Shown one piece after another: positions 11,262 to 19,389 of a DNA stretch of 47,271 bases. Positions within the stretch are counted from its first letter, which is position 1; each line of letters begins with the position of its first letter. The position numbers and the translations under genes are program-made. Source of the stretch: Bacteroidales bacterium (lineage in GTDB: Bacteria > Bacteroidota > Bacteroidia > Bacteroidales > UBA932); the NCBI GenBank assembly GCA_024401825.1, contig JAKSKF010000011.1, positions 1-47,271 of the forward strand. The letters run 5' to 3'. Under the pieces are notes generated by a model. The model was not told the origin of the DNA and did not search any database. It saw only the letters and a list, made by a program, of their open reading frames with translations.

Positions 11262-11859
11262 CGAAAAGTATCTTGCGTGTTACAGGCCTCAGGTATTCAG
11301 CGATGAGCTGGCGGAAGGTCTCGTCGGAAAGGCTGATGAAATAGCTCCCGTCCGCGGGGCCTATGGTAAAACCGCCGGCAATCTTTTTCGAGAAAGTTGC
11401 CTTGAGTCCGCCTTTGAGCGTGCCCGCCAGTTCGGTCTTGACCCAGGACTCCGTCTCCTGACGCAGTTTCTCGGGGAGAACCAGACTGATGTCAGAGGAT
11501 TCGGTGGCGCTGAATTTCTGTGCCACGGCCCTGATGATTTCTTTCAGGAAATCGGGATTTGACAGGGCTCCGCTCACCGGAGCGCTGAGTTTGCCTGTAA
11601 GAAGGTCCTCTATGTCCTTCTTTGTGGCCTGCAGGCTCTGCTCGGAGGCCATCCTGATGTCGGACTGGGCCTTCGCCCTGAGGTCCGCGGCGTCATCGGC
11701 CGCCTTCCTGCTTATGGCTGCGGCTTCCTCCCTGGCCTTGGCCAGAATCTCGGAAGCTTCCTTCCGGGCATTCTCCAGATAGAGGTCTCCATCGGCTTTG
11801 CCCTTTGACAAGCCCTCATTGTAAAGCTTGTCCGTCAGTTCTTGAAGTTTACTTTGCAT
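11254..11859 (-). CDS. V-type ATP synthase/ATPase subunit E (peripheral stalk)
   Basis: A 201-residue peripheral-stalk subunit. The N-terminal half (to about residue 90) is a long, Ala/Glu/Lys-rich helix (EASEILAKAREEAAAISRK) that would pair with a partner stalk helix. The C-terminal half is a globular mixed alpha/beta domain that binds the top of the head. Length is normal for bacterial E subunits. No separate G/F-type stalk gene is visible nearby, as is usual for this operon type. The start lies 19 bp after the DUF4301 stop, with no obvious terminator or promoter between. Confidence 0.87.
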   Translation of the reverse strand: MQSKLQELTDKLYNEGLSKGKADGDLYLENARKEASEILAKAREEAAAISRKAADDAADLRAKAQSDIRMASEQSLQATKKDIEDLLTGKLSAPVSGALSNPDFLKEIIRAVAQKFSATESSDISLVLPEKLRQETESWVKTELAGTLKGGLKATFSKKIAGGFTIGPADGSYFISLSDETFRQLIAEYLRPVTRKILFGE

Positions 11860-11878
11860 ATTGTGGTCTGTTTAATTC

Positions 11879-13378
11879 CTATTGGTTGAGGTGGGCGGGC
11901 CTCAGAAGGTCCAGCACGGTCTTGACCGGGTTGAACGTTTCAGGGCTCACTTCCACGAAGAGAGTGTTCCAGTCTGACATTGCCCCGTTCCACAAGCCCG
12001 GAAGTTCCAGGGCCTTGAGTTCGCGTCCCTTCCAGCTTTTGGAGGAGATGAACCCTGTTTCGGGGTCAACGAATCCGGTAAGGTCGAAACGGCTTCCGTC
12101 GAATCTGCGAAGGCAGCAGACGATGTCCACGGGATTGAAGTGGGTCGCCGATTTCAGCGCCGCCACTGCCTTGGGGTCATCGGGATTGATTTGCGCGCCT
12201 TCAAGTATCTGGAGCGAAGTGCAGCCGTCTTTTCCTTTAATAATAAAAGGACCTCCTCCCGGTTCGCCTTCGTTCCTTACCATCCCGCACACGCGGATGG
12301 GTCGGTCCAGTTTCTTCCTGAGCAGTTCAGCCCTGAGGGCCGGGTCCGTCTTCTCGGGGATGCTGATGCAGAGTTCCTTTCCAAGGAAATCCTCTATCTT
12401 GTTGCAGAGTTCGATGGCCGCAGGGTCGGACCAGGCGTCTCCCAGACAGGGCATATAGGCCTGCATTATGTTGGAGACGGGCATATGTCCCTGGCTTGAC
12501 GCTATCTGGTCCAGCGCATAAATATAGCCGTGGATACGGTCCCTGAGTTGCAGGGCGCGTCCCATCAGGATTTTCTTCCACAGGACGGTGACGTCCTGCA
12601 TCCTTTCCACGCAGACATTGTCTATGTTCTTGATGCTCACCAGTTCCTCTTCCAATTCATTGAGATTGAAAATCAGCGCTCCGTGCCCGGCGGGGCGGGT
12701 GAGTATGGTTCCGTCTTCCTTGAGGAAGGGCCTGTTGGAAGTGTCCACCGCTATGGTGTCCGTCTCCTTGTCCTGACAGGTGAAACGGATGTTGTAAGTC
12801 ACTCCGTAGCGTTTTTCGTACGCCTGTTTGACATCCGCCACGGCCTTTTCGAACAACTCGCGGTGTTCCGGGGATATGGTGACCGTGATGTTCACGCTGC
12901 CGTCAGGGTTGCGCATATACGCCTGACCCTCCACCAGATGCTCCGCGAGCGCGGTTCTCACCTCGTCGGGATAACGGTGGAACTTGAGGACGCCCTTGGG
13001 CTTGCTCCCGTATTCCAGACCTCCGGCATTCAGGAGTCTGTCCGCGGTGGCGCGAGGGTCGAAAGGCGCGTCGCCGAAGATTTCCCTGCTGTAGAAGGCG
13101 AACTTCTCCAGATTGGCGGCAAGCCTCCCGCTCGCGGCGTTCGGGGTTTCGAGCCCGGCGAAGATGTCCTTGAACATTCTGGACGCCGCACCGGAAGCCG
13201 GAACGAACTTGCATTTCCCGTGCACCTCCGCGGAGTCCGCATAGTCGCAGAGCTCCTTCCCGGCCTTGGCGTCAAGAATCTCGATTCCCTGCCCGGGGGT
13301 GGCGGGGGCCACGACTTCGAGCCAGGGGAATCCTTTCCTGAAACGTTCTGTCTGCGCGATTATCTTGTCATTGTCCAT
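11879..13378 (-). CDS. DUF4301 family protein
   Basis: A 499-residue soluble protein that I assign to DUF4301, a Bacteroidota family of unknown function. The segment KFVPASGAASRMFK (about residues 56-69) looks like a phosphate-binding loop of the kind seen in nucleotidyltransferases, and TRPAGHGALIFNLNELE (about residues 228-244) resembles the sugar-nucleotide pyrophosphorylase GHG signature. A nucleotidyltransferase-like fold is therefore plausible but not shown. The gene lies 15 bp after oadB and 19 bp before the V-ATPase genes, which bridges the two Na+-linked complexes in a single transcription direction. No signal peptide or membrane segment is seen. Confidence 0.7.
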   Translation of the reverse strand: MDNDKIIAQTERFRKGFPWLEVVAPATPGQGIEILDAKAGKELCDYADSAEVHGKCKFVPASGAASRMFKDIFAGLETPNAASGRLAANLEKFAFYSREIFGDAPFDPRATADRLLNAGGLEYGSKPKGVLKFHRYPDEVRTALAEHLVEGQAYMRNPDGSVNITVTISPEHRELFEKAVADVKQAYEKRYGVTYNIRFTCQDKETDTIAVDTSNRPFLKEDGTILTRPAGHGALIFNLNELEEELVSIKNIDNVCVERMQDVTVLWKKILMGRALQLRDRIHGYIYALDQIASSQGHMPVSNIMQAYMPCLGDAWSDPAAIELCNKIEDFLGKELCISIPEKTDPALRAELLRKKLDRPIRVCGMVRNEGEPGGGPFIIKGKDGCTSLQILEGAQINPDDPKAVAALKSATHFNPVDIVCCLRRFDGSRFDLTGFVDPETGFISSKSWKGRELKALELPGLWNGAMSDWNTLFVEVSPETFNPVKTVLDLLRPAHLNQ

Positions 13379-13393
13379 AGCGGGAGAGTATGA

Positions 13394-14551
13394 TTAACCG
13401 AGGAATCCGAGCAGTATTCCGGCCGCTACCGCCGAACCTATCACGCCTGCCACGTTGGGAGCCATTGCGTGCATCAGAAGGTGGTTCGAAGGGTCGGCTT
13501 CCAGGCCGACAACCTCGCTCACGCGGGCTGAATCGGGCACGGCTGAGACTCCTGCGTTTCCGATGAGGGGATTTATCTTGTGACCTTCCTTGCAGAAGAG
13601 ATTCATAAACTTGGCGAACAGGACGCCGAAGGTGGTGGCAATCACGAAGCTGACGAGTCCGAGCAGGAAAATCTTGACTGACTGCGCGCTGATGAACACG
13701 TCCGCCTGGGTGGAAGCGCCCACGGTAAGTCCGATGAGTGTGGTCACCACGTCGATGAGAGGGCCTCCGACCGTAACGGCGAGCCTCTTGGTCACTCCCG
13801 ACTCCTTAAGCAGGTTGCCGAAGAAGAGCATACCCAGAAGCGGAAGTCCGGAAGGCACGATGAAGGCGGTGCAGATGAATCCCACGATGGGGAAGATGAT
13901 TTTTTCCTTCTGGCTGACCTCGCGGGGCTTCTTCATCCTGATGAGACGTTCCTTCTTCGTAGTGAGAAGCAGCATTATAGGCTTCTGAATCACGGGGACC
14001 AGTGCCATATAGGAATATGCGGAGACTGCTATCGCGCCCATCAGTTCGGGAGCCAGCTTTGAGGAAAGGAAAATGGCGGTGGGGCCGTCGGCTCCTCCGA
14101 TGATTCCTATGGCTCCGGCTTCGTTGGGAAGGAAACCCATTGTGAGGGACAGCAGATATGCTCCGAAAATACCTATTTGAGCGGCGGCGCCGATGAGGAT
14201 GAGCCGTGGCTGCGATATGAGCGCGCTGAAATCCGTCATTGCGCCTATGCCCAGGAATATCAGGGGCGGGTACCAACCCTGGCGGACACCCTGATAAAGG
14301 ATGTTCAGGACCGAACCTTCCTCATAGATTCCGACCTTGAGGCCCACCCCGGAGGCATCGAAGAACAGGGGAATGTTTCCCACTATCATTCCGAATCCGA
14401 TGGGGACCAGAAGCAGGGGCTCCCATTTCTTGACTATGCCCAGAGTGATGAACACAAGGCCTATGGCAATCATCACCAGATGCTGCCAGGTGCAGTTGGC
14501 GAATCCTGTGAACTGCCAGAACTGCTGAAGGCTTTCGATGACCTTGTCCAT
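13394..14551 (-). CDS. Na+-translocating decarboxylase beta subunit (MmdB/OadB)
   Basis: A 385-residue integral membrane subunit, with about nine to eleven hydrophobic segments, that decarboxylates carboxybiotin and pumps Na+ outward. The motif GGADGPTAIF contains D155, equivalent to the essential Asp203 of Klebsiella OadB. The following SAYSYMALVPVIQ (Y179, S180) carries further channel residues. Length matches OadB/MmdB/GcdB proteins (about 375-430). It begins 1 bp into the stop of the biotin carrier gene and forms a four-gene set with it, OadG and MmdA. Because the set starts with an acyl-CoA carboxyltransferase, methylmalonyl-CoA is the likely substrate rather than oxaloacetate. Confidence 0.9.
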   Translation of the reverse strand: MDKVIESLQQFWQFTGFANCTWQHLVMIAIGLVFITLGIVKKWEPLLLVPIGFGMIVGNIPLFFDASGVGLKVGIYEEGSVLNILYQGVRQGWYPPLIFLGIGAMTDFSALISQPRLILIGAAAQIGIFGAYLLSLTMGFLPNEAGAIGIIGGADGPTAIFLSSKLAPELMGAIAVSAYSYMALVPVIQKPIMLLLTTKKERLIRMKKPREVSQKEKIIFPIVGFICTAFIVPSGLPLLGMLFFGNLLKESGVTKRLAVTVGGPLIDVVTTLIGLTVGASTQADVFISAQSVKIFLLGLVSFVIATTFGVLFAKFMNLFCKEGHKINPLIGNAGVSAVPDSARVSEVVGLEADPSNHLLMHAMAPNVAGVIGSAVAAGILLGFLG

Positions 14552-14979
14552 CAGGCAATGCTTGCTAATGCGGCGCCCTCGAGAACGCTGTCGCCCTTGT
14601 TGACAAGAATTGAAGTTACGGTTCCGTCCGTTTCCGCCTGAACCTCGTTCTCCATCTTCATGGCTTCAAGCACAAAGAGCTTCTGTCCCTTGGTCACTGC
14701 CTGGCCTTCCTTCACGCAAACCTCTATTATGGTTCCCGGAAGGGGAGAGGCTATGGTCTTGCCTGAAGCCGCGCCCGCCGCCTTCACGGCGGGTTCCGGT
14801 GTGGGAGCTTCCTTGCTGGCGGCGGGCGCCGGCCGCGCTGCGGGCGCCGCGCTGATTCCGCCTTCTATTTCTACATTGTATGCCACTCCGTTGACTGTGA
14901 CGCTGGCATTTCCGTCCTGAATGCTGTCAACGGCCACTTCGTACTGCTTGCCGTTGATTTTGAATTTATAGTTTCCCAT
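14551..14979 (-). CDS. Biotin carrier subunit (MmdC, biotin/lipoyl attachment)
   Basis: A 142-residue biotin carboxyl carrier. The start is set at the ATG at 14979 (MGNYKFKINGKQYEV). An N-terminal beta domain is followed by an Ala/Pro-rich hinge (about residues 42-72) and a C-terminal biotinyl domain with the AMKM motif at 106-109, so K108 is the biotinylated lysine. It shuttles CO2 from the carboxyltransferase MmdA to the membrane beta subunit. The start lies inside the end of the OadG gene (14-bp overlap), and the stop shares a base with the oadB start. Confidence 0.93.
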   Translation of the reverse strand: MGNYKFKINGKQYEVAVDSIQDGNASVTVNGVAYNVEIEGGISAAPAARPAPAASKEAPTPEPAVKAAGAASGKTIASPLPGTIIEVCVKEGQAVTKGQKLFVLEAMKMENEVQAETDGTVTSILVNKGDSVLEGAALASIA

Positions 14980-15391
14980 TTTTCGGTGATTTTCTAAAGT
15001 TGAATGATTTGTTGTTCCACCCGCCCTGTCTGCCACGGATGGTGATTATGCCGCTCTCCGAGTCGTGAGCGCAACTTGCAAGTTCCAGTTCGAGAGCCAG
15101 CGCTATGACTGCCTGTGTCTCCGAACCTGATTCCGCTTCCAGCGCGAGGGCTATTGCGGCGGCGGTCGCCGCGTCAGCCGACTTGCCCGTACGACGCCGG
15201 GCGCCTTTGGGCTCCACCAGACGGGTGAATGCCATTCCGCTCAGCGTGTACAGACAGAACAGGATTGCGAGCGCGACGAACACCACGCTCACGCTTATTA
15301 GTGTAAGCGTCCAGCCGTGCGGGTCCGTGACAGCCACTTTCTGGGCTCCCGGGGTGATGGTCAGGATGCAGTTATAAAGGAAGGTTGTCAT
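14966..15391 (-). CDS. OadG-like small membrane subunit of the Na+ decarboxylase
   Basis: A 141-residue protein with one strong membrane helix (about residues 28-50, LTLISVSVVFVALAILFCLY), followed by a cytosolic Ala/Glu-rich region. This layout fits the OadG/gamma-delta subunit that assembles and stabilises the Na+ decarboxylase. The C-terminal part contains two similar Ala/Leu/Glu stretches (IALALEAES and IALALELEL), an apparent internal repeat. It then ends ESGIITIRGRQGGWNNKSFNFRK, a tail often seen in Bacteroidota OadG proteins. Small OadG proteins diverge quickly, so assignment leans on context. Confidence 0.8.
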   Translation of the reverse strand: MTTFLYNCILTITPGAQKVAVTDPHGWTLTLISVSVVFVALAILFCLYTLSGMAFTRLVEPKGARRRTGKSADAATAAAIALALEAESGSETQAVIALALELELASCAHDSESGIITIRGRQGGWNNKSFNFRKSPKNGKL

Positions 15392-16883
15392 GTTTCTTTG
15401 CCGGTAGTTCCTGTCTCTTGCCCTGCAGGTATTCCAGAGCCCTGATTATGCGGAATCTGGTGTTGCGGGGTTCTATCACGTCTTCAATATATCCTTTCTG
15501 CGCGGCCTGATAGGGGTTGCAGAAAAGTTCCTGATATTCTTCTTCCTGAACGTCCTTGAGGATGCCGACGGCTCCCTTGGCCCCCATCACCGCGATTTCT
15601 GCGGAAGGCCAGGCGTAGTTCACGTCGGCCCTGAGCTGCTTGCAACCCATTACGATGTGGGCGCCGCCGTAACTCTTGCGCAGAGTAACGGTGACCTTGG
15701 GAACGGTGGCCTCGCCATAGGCGTACAGAAGTTTGGCTCCGTTGCTGATTATGGCTCCGTACTCCTGCTGCGTGCCGCAGAGGAACCCGGGAACGTCAAC
15801 CAGGGAAACGATGGGAATGTTGAACGCGTCGCAGAAACGGACGAACCTGGCCGCCTTCCTGGAAGCGTTGATGTCCAGCACGCCGGCCAGCATTCCGGGC
15901 TGGTTGGCCACTATGCCCACGCTGCGCCCTCCCATATGGGCGAAACCCACGATGACGTTCTTTGCAAAGTCCCTGTGCACTTCGAAGAAGTTCGCGTCAT
16001 CCACTATTTCGGAAATGACGCCGTACATATCGTAAGACTTGTTGGGGTTGTCGGGAATGATTCCGTTGAGGACGTCCGAAACTCTGGACACGGGGTCGGA
16101 AGTCTCCTTCACCGGCGCTTCCTCAAGGTTGTTCTGGGGAAGGAATGAAAGGAGAGTGCGGATGCCCTCTATGCCTTCCTTCTCGTCCGCGGCGCAGAAA
16201 TGGGCCACGCCGCTCTTGCTGCAATGCACTGACGCGCCGCCGAGTTCCTCCTGGCTGACCTCCTCTCCCGTCACGCTCTTGACCACGGAGGGTCCGGTGA
16301 GGAACATATAGGATTTGTCCCTGACCATAAAGGTGAAGTCGGTGAGTGCGGGGGAATAGACCGCTCCGCCGGCGCAGGGCCCGAATATTCCGCTTATCTG
16401 CGGAATGACTCCGCTCGCAAGTATGTTCCGTTCGAAAATCTCTCCGTATCCGGCCAGCGCGTCTATGCCTTCCTGAATTCTTGCCCCTCCGCTGTCATTC
16501 AGGCCTATGACGGGAGCGCCCGCCTTGACGGCCATGTCCATCACCTTGCAGATTTTTCCGGACATCGTCTTGCTGAGGGAACCTCCGTTGACGGTGAAAT
16601 CCTGGGCGAAAACGAATACGGGACGGCCGTCTATGGTACCCTGGCCGGTTACTACGCCGTCTCCGTCGATGTGTGTGGAATCCATTCCGAAATTCGTGCA
16701 GTTGTGCTGTACGAACATATCGAATTCTTCGAAAGAGCCCTCGTCAAGAAGCAGGGCCAGCCTTTCGCGGGCTGTCAGCTTGCCTTTTGAATGTTGGGCT
16801 TCAATCTTCTCCCGCCCGCCTCCCAGGCAAGCGGAAGCCCTTCGCTCCACGAGCTGTTTTATTTTTTCTGATTGAATGCTCAT
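15372..16883 (-). CDS. mmdA: Methylmalonyl-CoA decarboxylase alpha subunit (acyl-CoA carboxyltransferase)
   Basis: A 503-residue carboxyltransferase of the crotonase-like acyl-CoA carboxylase beta family. It moves the carboxyl group of (S)-methylmalonyl-CoA to biotin, giving propionyl-CoA. Both oxyanion-hole regions are recognisable: GLNDSGGARIQEG in the N-terminal half and SYGGAHIVMGCKQL in the C-terminal half. The start is the ATG at 16883 (MSIQSEKIKQLVE); an in-frame TTG 18 bp upstream is less likely. The protein overlaps OadG by 20 bp. The same protein family serves propionyl-CoA carboxylase, but the linked Na+ pump subunits argue for decarboxylation, the last step of the succinate-propionate pathway in Bacteroidales. 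A promoter with TTG, a 20-bp spacer and TATTTTTG lies just upstream. Confidence 0.92.
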   Translation of the reverse strand: MSIQSEKIKQLVERRASACLGGGREKIEAQHSKGKLTARERLALLLDEGSFEEFDMFVQHNCTNFGMDSTHIDGDGVVTGQGTIDGRPVFVFAQDFTVNGGSLSKTMSGKICKVMDMAVKAGAPVIGLNDSGGARIQEGIDALAGYGEIFERNILASGVIPQISGIFGPCAGGAVYSPALTDFTFMVRDKSYMFLTGPSVVKSVTGEEVSQEELGGASVHCSKSGVAHFCAADEKEGIEGIRTLLSFLPQNNLEEAPVKETSDPVSRVSDVLNGIIPDNPNKSYDMYGVISEIVDDANFFEVHRDFAKNVIVGFAHMGGRSVGIVANQPGMLAGVLDINASRKAARFVRFCDAFNIPIVSLVDVPGFLCGTQQEYGAIISNGAKLLYAYGEATVPKVTVTLRKSYGGAHIVMGCKQLRADVNYAWPSAEIAVMGAKGAVGILKDVQEEEYQELFCNPYQAAQKGYIEDVIEPRNTRFRIIRALEYLQGKRQELPAKKHDNLPL

Positions 16884-16890
16884 ATGCTTA

Positions 16891-16918
16891 CAAAAATACA
16901 AATTTTCCCTTAAATTTG
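16891..16918. promoter_or_regulatory. Divergent Bacteroidota-type promoters for mmdA and recF
   Basis: The 53-bp gap between mmdA and recF holds two -7 boxes of the TAnnTTTG type. On the minus strand TATTTTTG (16891-16898) has a TTG 20 bp upstream and serves mmdA and probably the whole downstream run. On the plus strand TAAATTTG (16911-16918) serves recF; I see no good -33 element for it. The two overlap, so the transcripts may compete. Confidence 0.6.
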
Positions 16919-16936
16919 CAATGCGTTCGTTGAGAT

Positions 16937-18028
16937 ATGCCCGTACTCAGGAAAATAATAGTTCAGAATTTCAGGAACATCGCTCTACAGGAGCTGGAAT
17001 TCAGCCCCAACGTCAACTGCATAAGCGGTGACAACGGGGAGGGGAAAACCAATCTCCTGGACGCTGTGTGGACGCTTTCGATGACAAAGGGGGCGTTCTC
17101 GCCGGACAGGTTCAACTGCCGCTACGGCTGCGACGGATTCGCCCTGTCCGGAGAGTACCTTATGGAAAACGGGACAGTTTCGAGGTTTTCCGTCCAGTCC
17201 GCGTCGGGGGAGAAGAAGGTCTGCCGGGATGACAAGGCCTACGACAAAATCTCCGGGCACATAGGGGTGCTTCCGATAGTGATGGTTTCCCCCGCGGACA
17301 GTTCGCTGGTGAGCGACGGAGGAGAGGAGAGGCGGCGCTTCGTGAACAGCGTCCTCTCCCAGATGGACAAATCCTATCTTTCCGACATTCAGCATTACAA
17401 CCATCTTCTTGCCACACGCAACCTGGCCCTCAGGGAAAACAGCGCCGATACGGATTTCTTTGCGGTGCTGGACGCCAGGATGTCGGAGTATGCGTCCAGG
17501 GTGTATGAAGCCAGAAAGTCGTTTGTGCAAAGGCTGGAACCGGTGGTCAGGCAATTCTACAGTCTCCTGTCCTCCGCGGGGGAGGAGGTCGGAATCGAAC
17601 TCCGTTCGGACCTTCAGAACGGCAGTCTGGAGAGCCAGCTGGCCTGGACGGCGGAAAAGGACGCGGCCCTGAAATTCACCTCCGTGGGCATACAGAGGGA
17701 TGATTTCATCTTCACGATGAACTCCCATCCCATACGCAAGTGCGGCTCCCAGGGGCAGCAGAAATCCTTTCTCGTATCCCTGAAATTCGCCCAATATGAA
17801 ATTATGAAGGAGAACTACGGGTTTCCTCCGATTCTTCTTCTTGACGACCTGTTCGACAAACTCGATATGAAGAGGGTGGGCAATCTCCTGAAAATGGTGG
17901 CCGGCTCCGACTTCGGACAGATTTTCATAACTGATTCCAACAAGGTCCGCATCTCCGGCCTGCTGGATGAAATCACTTCGGAGAAGGCCTGTTTCGAGGC
18001 GGAGGGAGGCGCCTTCCGCAAACTTTGA
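16937..18028 (+). CDS. recF: DNA replication and repair protein RecF
   Basis: A 363-residue SMC-like ATPase that helps load RecA at gapped DNA through RecOR. The Walker A motif GDNGEGKT is at residues 31-38 after the NFRNI sequence typical of RecF. The C-terminal Walker B region LLLDDLFDKLD lies near residue 298, followed by QIFITDSN. Length is normal (about 355-370). Its stop codon overlaps the TTG start of the DUF721 gene (TTGA at 18025-18028), so the two are probably coupled. The pairing recF-DUF721 is common in Bacteroidota. Confidence 0.95.
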   Translation: MPVLRKIIVQNFRNIALQELEFSPNVNCISGDNGEGKTNLLDAVWTLSMTKGAFSPDRFNCRYGCDGFALSGEYLMENGTVSRFSVQSASGEKKVCRDDKAYDKISGHIGVLPIVMVSPADSSLVSDGGEERRRFVNSVLSQMDKSYLSDIQHYNHLLATRNLALRENSADTDFFAVLDARMSEYASRVYEARKSFVQRLEPVVRQFYSLLSSAGEEVGIELRSDLQNGSLESQLAWTAEKDAALKFTSVGIQRDDFIFTMNSHPIRKCGSQGQQKSFLVSLKFAQYEIMKENYGFPPILLLDDLFDKLDMKRVGNLLKMVAGSDFGQIFITDSNKVRISGLLDEITSEKACFEAEGGAFRKL

Positions 18029-18351
18029 ATTCGATACAGAGAAAGAACGCCATTCCGCTTTCGGAGGCCCTGACCGCGTGCCTCAGGCAGATTCGTCTTG
18101 CCTCGAGACTGAATGAACAGTTGATTTTCGAGGCCTGGGACAAGGCTTCCGGAGCATCCGCGTTCACCGCTCGCAGGTATTATTCCAAGGGGGTGCTGTA
18201 TATCACCCTGAACTCGTCGGCGGCAAGGGCGCATCTGGGAATGCAGAAGGACGCGCTGCTCGAGCGTGTCAATGAATTGCTGCGCGGGGAGGAACTCTTC
18301 GATGCGGGCGATGACGGCGATGGTTTCGTCAAAGAACTCAGACTCAAATGA
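18025..18351 (+). CDS. DUF721 (DciA-like) protein
   Basis: A 108-residue DUF721 protein. The family includes DciA, which loads the replicative helicase DnaB in bacteria without DnaC. Typical features are the N-terminal SEALTACLRQIRLASRLNEQ helix, WDKASG (equivalent to the W-x-x-xxG of the family) and the beta strand GVLYITLNSSAARAHLGMQK. No ATG is available before residue 74, so the TTG at 18025, overlapping the recF TGA, is the likely start. The stop overlaps the pdxB ATG. Whether this short form performs the DciA role is not known from the sequence. Confidence 0.85.
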   Translation: MNSIQRKNAIPLSEALTACLRQIRLASRLNEQLIFEAWDKASGASAFTARRYYSKGVLYITLNSSAARAHLGMQKDALLERVNELLRGEELFDAGDDGDGFVKELRLK

Positions 18352-19379
18352 AAATAGTGGTTGACAATGCGATACCCTTCGTGGAAGGGGTTTTCGAACC
18401 GTACGCCGAGGTGGTGTACAAACCGGGGTCGGACATATGCTCCGATGACGTCAGGGATGCCGACGCCCTGCTTGTCCGTACCCGTACCCGTTGCGACGCC
18501 CGCTTGCTGGAAGGCTCCGACGTGAGGATGATAGCATCCGCCACGATAGGTATGGACCATATAGACTGCGGGTATTGCGCGAGCCACGGAATTTATGTTC
18601 AGAATGCGCCGGGATGCAATGCCGGAGGGGTTATGAACTATGTGTTCTCCGCCCTGTACGGTGTCGCCGCCCGCAAGGGGATGGACCTGACGGGCAAGAC
18701 CTTCGGAATAGTCGGGGTAGGCAACGTCGGAGGCAGGGTGGAAGCCGCCGCCCGTCTTCTGGGCTTCAACGTCCTTCTGTGCGACCCTCCCAGGGCGGAG
18801 CGCGAGGGCGGAGCCCAGTTCTGCTCTCTCGAATACCTGCTGGCCGGTTCGGACATAGTCTCCCTGCATCTCCCGCTGGACTCCACCACCGAGAAGATGG
18901 CTGACAGAGTGTTCTTTGACCGTATGCGCCAGAATGCGTTCTTCATCAACACCTGCCGCGGAGAGGTCGTGGACGAGGCCGCCCTGAAGGAAGCCCGCCC
19001 CAAACTCGGTCCCGTAATAATCGACACCTGGAACAATGAACCCTTCATAGACGGAGAACTCCTGTCGATGGCCGACATCGCGACTCCCCACATATCCGGT
19101 TATTCGCTCCAGGGCAAGCAGAAAGGCACCGCGGCCGCCGTACGGGCCGTGGCGAGGTTCTTTGAAATCACGGAACTCTTTGAGTTCTTTCCTCCGGCCG
19201 GCTCCGGCTCCTTCTCCGCCGTACACCTGGAAACCGCCGGAAAGTCACAGGGGGAGATTGCTTCTGCCATACAGTACAACTATCCCATATTCACGGACGA
19301 TTTCCTCTTCAGAACCAATCTGGAGGGGTTCGAGTCAATCCGTACCGAGTACAATTACCGTAATGAATTTTTCTTTTAG
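18348..19379 (+). CDS. pdxB: 4-phosphoerythronate dehydrogenase
   Basis: A 343-residue D-2-hydroxyacid dehydrogenase acting in vitamin B6 synthesis. It oxidises 4-phospho-D-erythronate to the 2-oxo acid, upstream of SerC and PdxA/PdxJ. The start MKIVVDNAIPFVEGVF is diagnostic of PdxB, as is SATIGMDHID. The Rossmann fingerprint GIVGVGNVGGRV is near residue 120, and the catalytic Arg is in NTCRGEVVD. The His is in TPHISGYSLQGK. A C-terminal PdxB-type dimerisation domain follows. It overlaps DUF721 in ATGA and is followed after 10 bp by the serine hydrolase gene. Confidence 0.95.
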   Translation: MKIVVDNAIPFVEGVFEPYAEVVYKPGSDICSDDVRDADALLVRTRTRCDARLLEGSDVRMIASATIGMDHIDCGYCASHGIYVQNAPGCNAGGVMNYVFSALYGVAARKGMDLTGKTFGIVGVGNVGGRVEAAARLLGFNVLLCDPPRAEREGGAQFCSLEYLLAGSDIVSLHLPLDSTTEKMADRVFFDRMRQNAFFINTCRGEVVDEAALKEARPKLGPVIIDTWNNEPFIDGELLSMADIATPHISGYSLQGKQKGTAAAVRAVARFFEITELFEFFPPAGSGSFSAVHLETAGKSQGEIASAIQYNYPIFTDDFLFRTNLEGFESIRTEYNYRNEFFF

Positions 19380-19389
19380 GATTGAAGAT

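Noticed and set aside
15372..16883. Propionyl-CoA carboxylase beta subunit as the function of mmdA
   Set aside because: No biotin carboxylase subunit is nearby, while the membrane OadB, OadG and a separate biotin carrier are; decarboxylation fits better.
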